64,000 bases of DNA, taken from positions 1-64,000 of the forward strand of contig DXIW01000047.1 of assembly GCA_019112625.1 (NCBI GenBank), read 5' to 3'. Of this stretch, positions 23,595 to 32,084 are shown one piece after another; the first letter of the stretch is position 1; every line of letters begins with the position of its first letter. A program made the position numbers and the translations under genes. Under the pieces are notes generated by a model that saw only the letters and a list, made by a program, of their open reading frames with translations, did no database searches and had not been told where the DNA came from. This stretch comes from Candidatus Acutalibacter stercorigallinarum. Its GTDB lineage: Bacteria > Bacillota > Clostridia > Oscillospirales > Acutalibacteraceae.

Positions 23595-26174
23595 ATGAAG
23601 CTACTGGTACTCGATGGCAACAGCATCCTAAACCGGGCCTTTTTCGGCATCAAGCTGCTCACCACCAAAGAGGGGGATTTCACCAACGGCATCTACGGCT
23701 TCCTCACCATGTTCAAAAAGCTGTGGGACGAGACCCAGCCCGACGCCGTGGCCATCGCCTTCGACCGGAAGGCCCCCACCTTCCGCCACCAGAAATACGC
23801 GGGCTACAAGGCAAACCGCAAGGGCATGCCCGAGGAGCTGGCCCAGCAGCTGCCGGTGCTGGAGCAGCTGCTGGTGGACTTGGGCTACCGCACCGTCTCC
23901 TGCGAGGGCTGGGAGGCCGACGACATTTTAGGCACCCTCTCCGCCCAGTGCGAGCGGGAGGGGGCCCAGTGCGTCATCGCCACGGGAGATCGGGACAGCC
24001 TCCAGCTGGTAAGCCCCGCCACCACCGTGCGGCTGGCCACCACCAAGTTCGGCCAGCCCCAGGTCACTTTGTACGACGAGGCCAAGATCCAGGAGGACTA
24101 CGGCGTCACCCCCCGCCAGCTCATCGACATCAAGGCCATCCAGGGGGACAGCTCCGACTGTATCCCCGGGGTGGCGGGCATCGGCCCCAAAGGGGCGGGG
24201 GAGCTCATCCAGAAGTTTGGCAGCGTGCAGTATATCTACGACCATTTGGACGAGCTGGACATCAAGCCCGCCATGAAGCAGAAGCTGCAAAACTCCAGGG
24301 ACAACGCCTTTTTAAGTTTTGACTTGGGCACCATCCGCCGGGACGCCCCCGTGGACACCGACCTCTCCCACTACGTGAAGGGGGCGGGCGACCCCCAGAA
24401 GGCCGCGGCCGCCATGGTAAAGCTGGAGCTCTTCTCCCTTTTGGAGAAGTTCGGCCTCACCGCCGCCCCGGCCCCCGCGGCGGACGCCCCCGCTGGGGAG
24501 CGGCCCGAAGTGGTAGAGCTGGCCGACGGCGCCCCCATGCTCCCCCGTCTGGAGGACGCCGGGGAGGCCGTGTTCTACTGCCAGTGGGGGGAGGGGGACC
24601 AGAAGGGGGAGCTTATAAGCCTCACCTTCGCCCACCAGGGCAAGCTCTACCGGGTGGCCCCGGACGAGGCCTTCCTCCGGGCCTTCTTCCAGAACAGCCG
24701 CATCCAGAAATCCACCCACGACGCGAAGCCCCTCCACCGCAAGGCCCTGGCCTTGGGGGAGAAACTTGTGGGCGTCAAGCTGGACACCATCCTGGCGGCC
24801 TATCTCCTGAATCCCTCGGCCTCGGGCTACGACGTGCCCCGGCTGGCCGCGGAGTACGGCGTCCCCTGCCCCGACTTCGAGGACCCGTCCCTTACCGCGG
24901 CGGCGGCCCTGCCCGGCCTGTGCCAGGCATTGTCCCGGGCCATCGACGAAAACGGCCAGCGGGAGCTGCTGGAGACCATCGAGATCCCCTTAAGCGCCGT
25001 GCTGGCCCAAATGGAGCACGTGGGCTTCTACGTGGACCGGCAGAGCATAGAGGAGTACGGCAAGGAGATGGAGCGCCAGGTCCAGCAGCTCCACGACCAG
25101 ATCATCGGGGAGGTGGGCTACGAGTTCAACATCAACTCCCCCAAGCAGCTGGGGGAGGCCCTCTTCGGCAAGCTGGGCCTGCCCCACGGGAAAAAGACCA
25201 AAAGCGGCTGGTCCACCAACGCCGACGTGCTGGAGGAGCTGCGCTACCTTCACCCGGTGGTGGATGAGGTGCTGCGCTACCGCACCGTGGCCAAGCTGAA
25301 GTCCACCTACTGCGACGGGCTGTTGAAGGTCATCGGCCCCGACGGCCGCATCCACTCCAGCTTCAACCAGACGGAGACCCGCACCGGCCGCATCTCCAGC
25401 ACCGAGCCCAACCTGCAGAACATCCCCGTGCGCACTCCCATCGGCCGGGAGCTGCGGAAGTTCTTCGCCGCCGAGCACGGCCTGCTGGTGGACGCGGACT
25501 ACTCCCAGATCGAGCTGCGGGTGCTGGCCCACGTGGCCAACGACCCCGCCATGCAGGAGGACTTCAAAGCGGGCCGGGACGTGCACACCGCCACCGCCGC
25601 CCGGGTGTTCGGCATGCCCACCGAGCTGGTGACCAAGGACATGCGCTCCAAGGCCAAGGCCGTCAACTTCGGCATCGTCTACGGTATCGGGGCCTTCTCC
25701 CTCAGTAAGGACATCGGCGTCTCCCGGGCCGAGGCCGACGCCTATATCAAAGAGTACCTGAAAAACTACGCCGGGGTAGACACCTACATGAAGCAGGTGG
25801 TGGAACAGGCCAAGGAAAAAGGCTATGTAGAGACCATGTTCGGCCGCCGCCGGTATTTGCCGGAGCTGAAAAGCGGCAACTTCAACTTGCGCTCCTTCGG
25901 GGAGCGGGTGGCCCGGAACATGCCCATCCAGGGGGCCGCGGCGGACATCATCAAGATCGCCATGATCCGGGTCAGCGACCGGCTGGAGAAAGAGGGCCTA
26001 AAGGCCAGGCTCATCCTCCAGGTCCACGACGAGCTCATCGTGGAGTGCCCCACGGAGGAGGCGGAGCAGGTCAAAACCCTCCTCACCCAGGAGATGGAGG
26101 GGGCGGTGAAGCTCTCGGTGCCCATGGTGGCCGACGCCGGGGCGGGCCGCACCTGGTTCGAGGCCAAGGAATGA
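23595..26174 (+). CDS. polA: PolA, DNA polymerase I
   Basis: An 859-residue family A polymerase for Okazaki-fragment maturation and repair synthesis. Residues 1-290 are the 5'-3' exonuclease (LVLDGNSILNRAF, AFDRKAPTFRH, EADDILGTL, ATGDRDSLQL). The middle domain (about 300-470) keeps the 3'-5' exonuclease fold but reads VFYCQWG where active enzymes have FDTET. The proofreading metal ligands are therefore lost, as in several Gram-positive Pol I proteins. The polymerase domain holds motif A (DADYSQIELRVLAH), the O-helix (RSKAKAVNFGIVYG) and motif C (QVHDELIVE). Start ATG 23595. Its TGA overlaps the ATG of the next gene. Confidence 0.97.
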   Translation: MKLLVLDGNSILNRAFFGIKLLTTKEGDFTNGIYGFLTMFKKLWDETQPDAVAIAFDRKAPTFRHQKYAGYKANRKGMPEELAQQLPVLEQLLVDLGYRTVSCEGWEADDILGTLSAQCEREGAQCVIATGDRDSLQLVSPATTVRLATTKFGQPQVTLYDEAKIQEDYGVTPRQLIDIKAIQGDSSDCIPGVAGIGPKGAGELIQKFGSVQYIYDHLDELDIKPAMKQKLQNSRDNAFLSFDLGTIRRDAPVDTDLSHYVKGAGDPQKAAAAMVKLELFSLLEKFGLTAAPAPAADAPAGERPEVVELADGAPMLPRLEDAGEAVFYCQWGEGDQKGELISLTFAHQGKLYRVAPDEAFLRAFFQNSRIQKSTHDAKPLHRKALALGEKLVGVKLDTILAAYLLNPSASGYDVPRLAAEYGVPCPDFEDPSLTAAAALPGLCQALSRAIDENGQRELLETIEIPLSAVLAQMEHVGFYVDRQSIEEYGKEMERQVQQLHDQIIGEVGYEFNINSPKQLGEALFGKLGLPHGKKTKSGWSTNADVLEELRYLHPVVDEVLRYRTVAKLKSTYCDGLLKVIGPDGRIHSSFNQTETRTGRISSTEPNLQNIPVRTPIGRELRKFFAAEHGLLVDADYSQIELRVLAHVANDPAMQEDFKAGRDVHTATAARVFGMPTELVTKDMRSKAKAVNFGIVYGIGAFSLSKDIGVSRAEADAYIKEYLKNYAGVDTYMKQVVEQAKEKGYVETMFGRRRYLPELKSGNFNLRSFGERVARNMPIQGAAADIIKIAMIRVSDRLEKEGLKARLILQVHDELIVECPTEEAEQVKTLLTQEMEGAVKLSVPMVADAGAGRTWFEAKE

Positions 26175-27028
26175 CCGGGGCAAACACCACGCCGGAGGCC
26201 CTGGGCTTCTGCTGCCCCCTGTGCGGCGCCGCCCTCACCCGGGAGGGCCCCGCCGCCCGGTGTGAAAACGGCCACAGCTTCGACGTGGCCCGCCAGGGCT
26301 ACGTCCACCTGCTGCCGGCAAACAAGATGCACGCCAAACTCCCCGGGGACAGCCGGGAGATGGTGGCAGCCCGCCGCCGGTTTTTGCAGGCCGGGTACTA
26401 TGCCGTTTTCCGGGATGCTTTGTGTGAGCTGGCCCTGGACTGCGCCGCCTCCCTGGGCAAGCCCGGGGGAGAGGGCCTGCGCCTGTGCGACGCCGGCTGC
26501 GGGGAGGGCTACTACACCGCCGCCCTGGCCGACGCCCTGCCCCAGGGGGAGGTCTACGGCTTCGACATCTCCAAGCTGGCGGTAAAGGCCGCCGCGGGGC
26601 AGTACAAAAAGCCCCGGTTCGCCGTGGCCAGCTCCTTCGCCATCCCCCTGCCCGCCGGTTTCGCGGACTGCCTCACCGACGTGTTCTCCCCCCTGGCGGA
26701 GGGAGAGTTCGCCCGGGTGGTAAAGCCCGGGGGGTACTTCCTCTACGCGGTGCCCGGTCCCCGGCACCTCTACGGCATGAAGGAGCTTTTGTACCAGGAG
26801 CCCTACGAGAACCCGGTGCGGGACACAGAGTACCCGGGCTTCCGTTTTGTGGACCGCACTCCCGTGCGGGGGGTCATCCGCATCCCCGACGGGGACACCG
26901 CCCAGGCCCTCTTCGCCATGACCCCCTATTACTGGAAAACAGGAGTCTCCGGGGCCCGGCGCCTGGCGGAGACCGGGGCCTTCGAGACGGAGATCGCCTT
27001 CGATTTTTTGCGCTACCAACGAGTATAA
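26171..27028 (+). CDS. RlmA-type 23S rRNA (guanine-N1) methyltransferase
   Basis: A 285-residue SAM-dependent methyltransferase. An N-terminal zinc site is seen as C15-x2-C18...C31-x3-H35 followed by SFDVARQGYVHLLPANK, which is diagnostic for the RlmA group. Next is the SAM-binding glycine loop LCDAGCGEGYYT. The family methylates N1 of G745 or G748 in 23S rRNA, and some members confer macrolide resistance. The ATG overlaps the polA stop by 4 bp (ATGA), so translation is coupled. Which of the two positions is modified is not evident. Confidence 0.88.
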   Translation: MTGANTTPEALGFCCPLCGAALTREGPAARCENGHSFDVARQGYVHLLPANKMHAKLPGDSREMVAARRRFLQAGYYAVFRDALCELALDCAASLGKPGGEGLRLCDAGCGEGYYTAALADALPQGEVYGFDISKLAVKAAAGQYKKPRFAVASSFAIPLPAGFADCLTDVFSPLAEGEFARVVKPGGYFLYAVPGPRHLYGMKELLYQEPYENPVRDTEYPGFRFVDRTPVRGVIRIPDGDTAQALFAMTPYYWKTGVSGARRLAETGAFETEIAFDFLRYQRV

Positions 27029-27068
27029 GGCCGGGCCCTGCCCGGATGGACATAAAGGAGATAGACCA

Positions 27069-27518
27069 TTGAAGATTTTATTTGTTTGCACGGGGAACAC
27101 CTGCCGCAGCCCCATGGCGGAGGGCCTCTTCCGGAAGATGATGCAGGAGCGGGAGCTGGAGGACAAGGTGCTGTGCCAGAGCGCGGGCCTCGCCGCCGTA
27201 GAGGGCATGCCCGTGTCGGAAAACGCGGTGCTGGCCTGCCAGGAGCTGGGGGTGGACATCAGCGACCACACCGCCCGGCGCATCACCGGGGAGGAGATCC
27301 CCGTGTGGGACCTGTACTTCCCCATGTCCAAGACCCACGGCTACATCTTGGAGCAGGCCGGGGTGCCCAACCAGAAGATCTACGTGCCCCACTACATCCC
27401 CGACCCCTTCGGCCAGGACCTGGAGGTGTACCGCCAGTGCCGGGACAAGCTCCGGGGGGAGCTGGAGGCCTTCTTCACCGACTGCGTGTCCCGGCTGCTG
27501 GTGTTCGAGCAGCCGTAA
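27069..27518 (+). CDS. Low-molecular-weight protein-tyrosine phosphatase
   Basis: A 149-residue LMW-PTP with the P-loop C7-TGNTC-R13-S directly at the N-terminus and the general-acid region YIPDPFG near residue 113. Family members dephosphorylate protein tyrosine or arginine phosphate. In clostridia this gene often sits beside translation-factor genes, as here before rimI-tsaD. The start is TTG at 27069 with AAAGGAG at 27054-27060. The middle of the protein (VWDLYFPMSKTHGYIL) is like the YwlE type, so arginine phosphatase activity is possible but unproven. Confidence 0.88.
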   Translation: MKILFVCTGNTCRSPMAEGLFRKMMQERELEDKVLCQSAGLAAVEGMPVSENAVLACQELGVDISDHTARRITGEEIPVWDLYFPMSKTHGYILEQAGVPNQKIYVPHYIPDPFGQDLEVYRQCRDKLRGELEAFFTDCVSRLLVFEQP

Positions 27519-27531
27519 AGGGGGATTTATT

Positions 27532-27987
27532 GTGAACGTGATACCCATGGCCCCGGAGCATCTGGACGCCCTGGCAGCCCTGGAGCGGGCCTGCTTCCCC
27601 CGGCCCTGGAGCCGGGAGGCCCTGGCCGAGGAGCTGGAGAACCCCACCGCCTGCTTCCTGGTGGCGGCGGAGGGGGACCGGGTGCTGGGCTACGGCGGCA
27701 TGCACTGCGCCGCCGGGGAGTGCTATGTGGACAACATCGCCGTGGACCCCGCCTGCCGCCGGCAGGGGGTAGGCACGGCCCTGGTCACCGCCCTTCGGGA
27801 GGCGGCCAGAGCCCGGGGCGGGGAATTCCTCTCCCTGGAGGTGCGGCCCTCCAACACAGGGGCCGTGGCCCTGTACACCGGCCTGGGCTTTCAGAGCGTG
27901 GGCCGCCGGAAAAATTTTTACACCCAGCCTGTGGAGGACGCCCTGCTCCTCACCCTGGGGCTGAAAGAGGAGGAAGCGCTATGCTGA
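27532..27987 (+). CDS. rimI: RimI, ribosomal protein bS18 N-alpha-acetyltransferase
   Basis: A 151-residue GNAT enzyme expected to acetylate the N-terminus of ribosomal protein S18. It has the RimI-type opening (ERACFPRPWSREALAEEL), motif A (DNIAVDPACRRQGVGTALV) and the C-terminal EVRPSNTGAVALYTGLGFQSVGRRKNFY. GTG start at 27532 after AAAGGGGG. It lies directly before tsaD and overlaps it by 7 bp, the usual arrangement in Firmicutes, where rimI and the tRNA t6A genes are neighbours. Confidence 0.94.
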   Translation: MNVIPMAPEHLDALAALERACFPRPWSREALAEELENPTACFLVAAEGDRVLGYGGMHCAAGECYVDNIAVDPACRRQGVGTALVTALREAARARGGEFLSLEVRPSNTGAVALYTGLGFQSVGRRKNFYTQPVEDALLLTLGLKEEEALC

Positions 27988-28988
27988 TCTTGGGGATCGA
28001 GAGCTCCTGCGACGAGACCGCCGCCGCGGTGGTGGAGGACGGCAGGAAAATTTTGTCCTCGGTGGTGGCCTCCCAGATCGAGGAGCACCGCATCTACGGC
28101 GGGGTGGTGCCGGAAATCGCCTCCCGCCGCCACAGCGAGGCCATCGTGGGGGTGGTGGGGGAGGCTTTGTCCCAGAGCGGCAAAACCCTCTCCGACCTGG
28201 ACGGCATCGCCGTCACCTATGCCCCAGGGCTCATCGGGGCCCTGCTGGTGGGGGTCAACTTCGCCAAGGGCCTGGCCCTCTCCGCCGGGCTGCCCCTCAT
28301 CCCGGTGCACCACCTGCGGGGACACATCGCCTCCAACTATCTCTCCAGCCCGGAGCTCACGCCCCCCTTCCTCTGCCTGGTGGTGTCCGGGGGCCACAGC
28401 CATATCGTCCAGGTGGAGGACTACACAAAGCTGAAAATTCTGGGCCGCACCCGGGACGACGCCGCCGGCGAGGCCTTCGACAAGGCCGCCCGGGCCATGG
28501 GCATCCCCTACCCCGGGGGCGTGGAGCTGGACAAGATCGCCGAGGAGGGGGACGAGAACGCCTACCAGCTGCCCCATCCCCACGTGGAGGGCGCCCCCCT
28601 GGACTTCAGCTTCTCCGGCCTCAAGACCGCGGTGCTGAATCTCTTGAACAACGCCAAACAGAAGGGGCAGCCCGTCTCCGTCCCCGACCTGTGCGCCAGC
28701 TACCGCAAGGCCGTGGTGGACTGCCTGGCCCAGAACTTCTTCCGGGCCGCGGAGGAGACCGGAGCCCGCACCCTGGCCGTGGCCGGGGGCGTCTCCGCCA
28801 ACCGGCTGCTGCGCCGGCGCTTCGGCGAGCTGTGCCAGCAGACCGGCCGCCGGCTGTACGTGCCGGACCTGTCCCTCTGCGGGGACAACGCCGCCATGAT
28901 CGCCAGCCAGGGGTGCTACGAATTTCTGGCCGGCCACACCGCCGGCATGGACCTGAACGCCTGTGCCCAGCGGTCTATCGAGGAATGA
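27981..28988 (+). CDS. tsaD: TsaD, tRNA N6-threonylcarbamoyladenosine transferase
   Basis: A 335-residue Kae1/Qri7/TsaD protein that transfers the threonylcarbamoyl group to A37 of ANN-decoding tRNAs with TsaB and TsaE. It begins MLILGIESSCDETAAAVV. The metal site is VHHLRGH near residue 110; CLVVSGGHSHIV, GEAFDKAARAMGIPYPGG and VAGGVSANRLLR complete the ASKHA fold. ATG 27981 overlaps rimI. TsaB and TsaE genes are not in this window. Confidence 0.97.
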   Translation: MLILGIESSCDETAAAVVEDGRKILSSVVASQIEEHRIYGGVVPEIASRRHSEAIVGVVGEALSQSGKTLSDLDGIAVTYAPGLIGALLVGVNFAKGLALSAGLPLIPVHHLRGHIASNYLSSPELTPPFLCLVVSGGHSHIVQVEDYTKLKILGRTRDDAAGEAFDKAARAMGIPYPGGVELDKIAEEGDENAYQLPHPHVEGAPLDFSFSGLKTAVLNLLNNAKQKGQPVSVPDLCASYRKAVVDCLAQNFFRAAEETGARTLAVAGGVSANRLLRRRFGELCQQTGRRLYVPDLSLCGDNAAMIASQGCYEFLAGHTAGMDLNACAQRSIEE

Positions 28989-29002
28989 GAGGGAGTGACA
29001 GC

Positions 29003-30643
29003 ATGAACAACGGCGCGCAGATCATGGTAAAATGCCTGGAGGCCGAGGGGGTGGAGATCGCCTTCGGCTACCCCGGGGCGGCCATCTGTCCTTTTTACGA
29101 CGCTCTGTACCGCTCGCCCATCCGCCACGTGCTGGTGCGCACCGAGCAAAACGCCGCCCACATGGCCAGCGGCTACGCCCGTGTGGCGGGAAAGCCCGGG
29201 GTGTGCATCGCCACCTCCGGCCCGGGAGCCACCAACCTGATCACCGGCATCGCCACGGCGTATATGGACTCCGTGCCCCTCATCGCCATCACCGGCCAGG
29301 TGAATCTGGAGCAGCTGGGCCGGGACGTGTTCCAGGAGGCGGACATCACCGGGGCCTGCCACTCCTTTACCAAGCACAGCTACCTGGTAAAGTCCGCGGC
29401 GGACCTGCCCCGCGTCTTTAAGGAGGCCTTCCACATCGCCGCCACCGGCCGGCCCGGCCCGGTGCTCATCGACGTGCCCCAGGATGTCCAAGAGCAGCTG
29501 GTGGAGTCCTTCTCCTACCCGGAAAAGGCGGACATCCCCGGCTACAAGCCCAACACCGCCGGCCACCCCATGCAGGTCAAGCGGGCGGCCCAGGTCATCG
29601 GTGAGGCCAAGCGCCCGGTGATCGTCTGCGGGGGCGGGGTGGTCTCCGCCGGCGCCCGGGAGGAGATGCTGGCCTTCGCCAAAAAGACGGGCATCCCCGC
29701 CGTGGCCACCATGATGGGCCTGGGGGTGTTCCCCGGCAACCCCCAGCACATGGGGAAAAAGACCCCGGTGTACCTGGGGATGATCGGCCGCTACGGCCGC
29801 AGCTGCGCCAACCGGGCGGTGGGGGAGGCGGACCTGATCCTCCTCTGCGGAGCCCGGGTGGGGGACCGGGCCATCGCCGTACCCAACCAGATCGCCGAGC
29901 AGGCCAAGGTGGTCCACATCGACATCGACCCCGCGGAGATCGGCAAAAATATGCGGGTGGACGTGCCCATCGTGGGTGACATCAAGCAGGTGCTCTCCGC
30001 CCTCACCGCCCAGGCCCCCGCGGCCTGCTGCCCCGCCTGGGCGGAGCAGGCCCTGGCCTACCGCCTGGCCGCCGTAGAGCGTGGGCAGGACCGGGAGGAC
30101 TATGTGGAGCCCCGCTCCTTCCTGCGGGAGCTCTCCTGGCGGATGGAGGAGGACTCCGTCCTGGCCGCCGACCCGGGCCAGGGGCAGATCTGGGCCGCCC
30201 GGCACCACACCCTGCGCCGGGGGCGGTTCCTCACCAGCGGGGGCCTGGGCACCATGGGCTACGCCCTGCCCGCCGCCCTGGGGGCCAAGCTGGCCCAGCC
30301 CGGCCGCCAGGTGGTGGCGGTGTGCGGCGACGGCGCCTTCCAGATGAGCCTCTGCGAGCTGGCCACCGTCCACGCGGCCAACGCCCCCCTAAAGATCGTG
30401 GTCCTGGATAACCGCCGCCTGGGCATGGTGCGGGAGTACCAAAACCAGCGGTACGACAGCCGCCACATGGCCACCCACATGTACGGCAACCCGGACTTCG
30501 TGGCATTGTGCCAGGCCTACGGCATCCCGGCGGCCCGGGCAGAGAACAACGCCCAGGCCAGCCGCCTCATCGGGGAGATGCTCAGCGCCCCCACCCCATA
30601 CGTGCTGGTGTGCCGGGTAGACCCGGACACCCCGTCCATTTAG
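29003..30643 (+). CDS. ilvB: Acetolactate synthase large subunit
   Basis: A 546-residue thiamine-diphosphate enzyme that condenses two pyruvates (or pyruvate and 2-ketobutyrate) in branched-chain amino acid synthesis. It shows the catalytic-Glu region VRTEQNAAHMASGYAR, SGPGATNLITGIATAYMDSVPL, and the ThDP motif GDGAFQMSLCELATV ending in DNRRLGMV. The second motif position is DN rather than the usual NN. Start ATG 29003 lies 14 nt after tsaD, with GAGGGAG upstream. It is paired with ilvN, which argues for the anabolic enzyme rather than catabolic AlsS. No leucine-rich leader peptide was seen, as expected for an internal operon position. Confidence 0.94.
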   Translation: MNNGAQIMVKCLEAEGVEIAFGYPGAAICPFYDALYRSPIRHVLVRTEQNAAHMASGYARVAGKPGVCIATSGPGATNLITGIATAYMDSVPLIAITGQVNLEQLGRDVFQEADITGACHSFTKHSYLVKSAADLPRVFKEAFHIAATGRPGPVLIDVPQDVQEQLVESFSYPEKADIPGYKPNTAGHPMQVKRAAQVIGEAKRPVIVCGGGVVSAGAREEMLAFAKKTGIPAVATMMGLGVFPGNPQHMGKKTPVYLGMIGRYGRSCANRAVGEADLILLCGARVGDRAIAVPNQIAEQAKVVHIDIDPAEIGKNMRVDVPIVGDIKQVLSALTAQAPAACCPAWAEQALAYRLAAVERGQDREDYVEPRSFLRELSWRMEEDSVLAADPGQGQIWAARHHTLRRGRFLTSGGLGTMGYALPAALGAKLAQPGRQVVAVCGDGAFQMSLCELATVHAANAPLKIVVLDNRRLGMVREYQNQRYDSRHMATHMYGNPDFVALCQAYGIPAARAENNAQASRLIGEMLSAPTPYVLVCRVDPDTPSI

Positions 30644-30655
30644 GGAGGACAGCCT

Positions 30656-31129
30656 ATGAAATACACACTTTCCGTCTTGGTGGAAAACCAGCCCGGCGTC
30701 CTCTCCAAGGTGGTCAGCCTCTTCGCCCGGCGGGGCTACAACATCGACAGCCTGGCCGTGGGCACCACCGAGGACCCCGCCCTCTCCCGCATGACCATCG
30801 TGGGGGAGGGGGACGACCACATTTTAGAGCAGGTGGAAAAGCAGCTCAATAAGCTCATCCCCGTCATCAAGGTCCGCTCGTTGGGGGACTCCGCCACCCA
30901 GGCGGAGCTCCTTCTCATCAAGATCGGCCGGGACACCCAGACCCTGGGGGAGGTAAATGAAATCGCCGCCCTGATGAAGGCCGAGGTGGTGGACGTGGGC
31001 AAAAACACCATCACCTTGAAATTCGCCGGGGAGCACGACAAGTGCGCCACCCTCTGCGATTTACTCAAGCCCTACGGCATCCGCGAAATCGCCCGCACCG
31101 GCGTCATCGCCCTGGAAAGAGGGGGCTGA
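30656..31129 (+). CDS. ilvN: Acetolactate synthase small (regulatory) subunit
   Basis: A 157-residue regulatory subunit. The N-terminal ACT domain begins MKYTLSVLVENQPGVLSKVVSLFARRGYNIDSLAVG, the valine-binding region that gives feedback inhibition; the C-terminal half (about 80-157) is the second ferredoxin-like domain that activates the large subunit. GGGAGGA at 30643-30649 overlaps the ilvB stop. It ends in ...ALERGG, and its TGA stop is also the first base of a tandem repeat array. Confidence 0.95.
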   Translation: MKYTLSVLVENQPGVLSKVVSLFARRGYNIDSLAVGTTEDPALSRMTIVGEGDDHILEQVEKQLNKLIPVIKVRSLGDSATQAELLLIKIGRDTQTLGEVNEIAALMKAEVVDVGKNTITLKFAGEHDKCATLCDLLKPYGIREIARTGVIALERGG

Positions 31130-31350
31130 GCCAAGTCTCGCGCTGCTTGACTTGCTCGCGCAAAAACCCCTGCGGTTTTTTTGAAGCTGAGCCAAGTCTC
31201 GCTTCGCTCCACTTGCTCGCGCAAAAACCCCTGCGGGCTTTTTGAAGCTGAGCCAAGTCTCACTTACGTTCAAACTTACTACGAGTTATCCTCGCTCCCG
31301 CTCGGCTAACTCGGCCAAAAACCCCTGGCAGGCTTTTTGGGGCTGAGCCG
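31127..31350. repeat. Tandem repeats starting at the ilvN stop codon
   Basis: Units beginning TGAGCCAAGTCTCGC occur at 31127, 31188 and 31249, with a partial start at 31344. The first two are 61 nt long and contain CACTTGCTCGCGCAAAAAC and CCCTGCGGGTTTTTTGAAGC; the third is enlarged to about 95 nt. The CTTGCTCGC and AAGTTTCGCTTCGCTCAAC motifs recur near 9940, 10043 and 37589. Confidence 0.75.
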
Positions 31351-31353
31351 ACC

Positions 31354-31444
31354 CCCGCGCCCTCCTGCCGCCTTCCGGCGGCGCCCCGCCTCCGGCGGGG
31401 CCAGGGCTGCCCCCCAGCAGGGGCCAGCCCTGGGAGGGCGCGGG
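31354..31444. repeat. Three-armed cloverleaf palindrome
   Basis: Outer stem CCCGCGCCCTCC (31354-31365) pairs with GGAGGGCGCGGG (31433-31444). Inside are three hairpins: 31367-31382 (6-bp stem, TTCC loop), 31384-31400 (7-bp stem) and 31401-31433 (9-bp stem). Almost every base is accounted for by pairing. Confidence 0.75.
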
Positions 31445-31481
31445 AGCCAAGCTCCACTGGCCCCCTCCCGCCGGGAAAAAA

Positions 31482-31578
31482 CTCCCTCCGTCATCGCTCC
31501 GCGATGACACCTCCCTCACTGAGGGAGGCAGGCCCCCTCCATGAGGGGGCTGTCACGCCTCTGGCGTGACGGAGGGAG
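31482..31578. repeat. Four-armed cloverleaf palindrome
   Basis: Outer stem CTCCCTCC (31482-31489) / GGAGGGAG (31571-31578) encloses four back-to-back hairpins at 31490-31508 (GTCATCG/CGATGAC), 31510-31528, 31532-31550 and 31552-31570 (GTCACGCC/GGCGTGAC). The arms are separated by 0-3 bases. Same plan as 35051-35149. Confidence 0.8.
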
Positions 31579-32084
31579 TTGCCCTTCAAAAGCCCTAAAC
31601 ACCAAAAAGGATAATTTTTTAATCCCATTCCTCACCTGCGGGGGTTCCAAAGGGGGAGCGTCAGCTCCCCCTTTGAAATGAGATATATAGAATAATCTTC
31701 CCCCTCCCGTTGCGGAGTGGCTCCCTCCCACACAAACCATATCAACGGGAGGGGGGTGAGCGAGCGCCGGTGGCGCTCTGCCGCGAACCGACCGAGGCGG
31801 CAGCCGAGACGGGGGAGGGCACGAGTTATCCTCGCTCCCGCTCGGCTAACTCGCCAAGAACCACTTGGGAGTTTGCAAAACTCCCATTTTGCTTCGCAAA
31901 ACCGCGGTTCTTGCGGCTTCTATAAAATTTGCAGGATAAACCCCTTCCGGCCCGGCTCTACCGGGCCACCTCCCCCATAGGGGGAGGCAGGCCCCCTCTC
32001 CGAGGGGGCCGCCTCCGTAGGCGGCTGGGGGAGTCCCTGCCAGGAGCCCCCGCAGTCCCCAACTGCGCAAAAAAAGGGGAGGGC
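31579..32084. repeat. Remainder of intergenic block 4
   Basis: No gene. Holds a plus-orientation copy of the CCCCCTTTGAAATGAGATAT core module (about 31640-31760), the GAGCGAGCGCC...GGCGCTC hairpin with CGACCGAGGCGGCAGCC (about 31765-31815), and an AACTCCCATTTTGC segment (about 31875-31900) repeated near 37640. Another set of GGGGGAG/CTCCCCC arms is at about 31966-32033. The final CCCCTAAC borders the HAD stop codon. Confidence 0.6.

Noticed and set aside
28989-29002. Attenuator or T-box before ilvB
   Set aside because: Only 14 nt separate tsaD and ilvB, leaving no room for a leader; the genes appear to be in one run.
31579-32084. tRNA-like cloverleaf genes in the palindromic blocks
   Set aside because: The multi-arm structures lack a GTTCGANNC T-loop, acceptor CCA and D-loop consensus; arms are perfect GC palindromes unlike tRNA.
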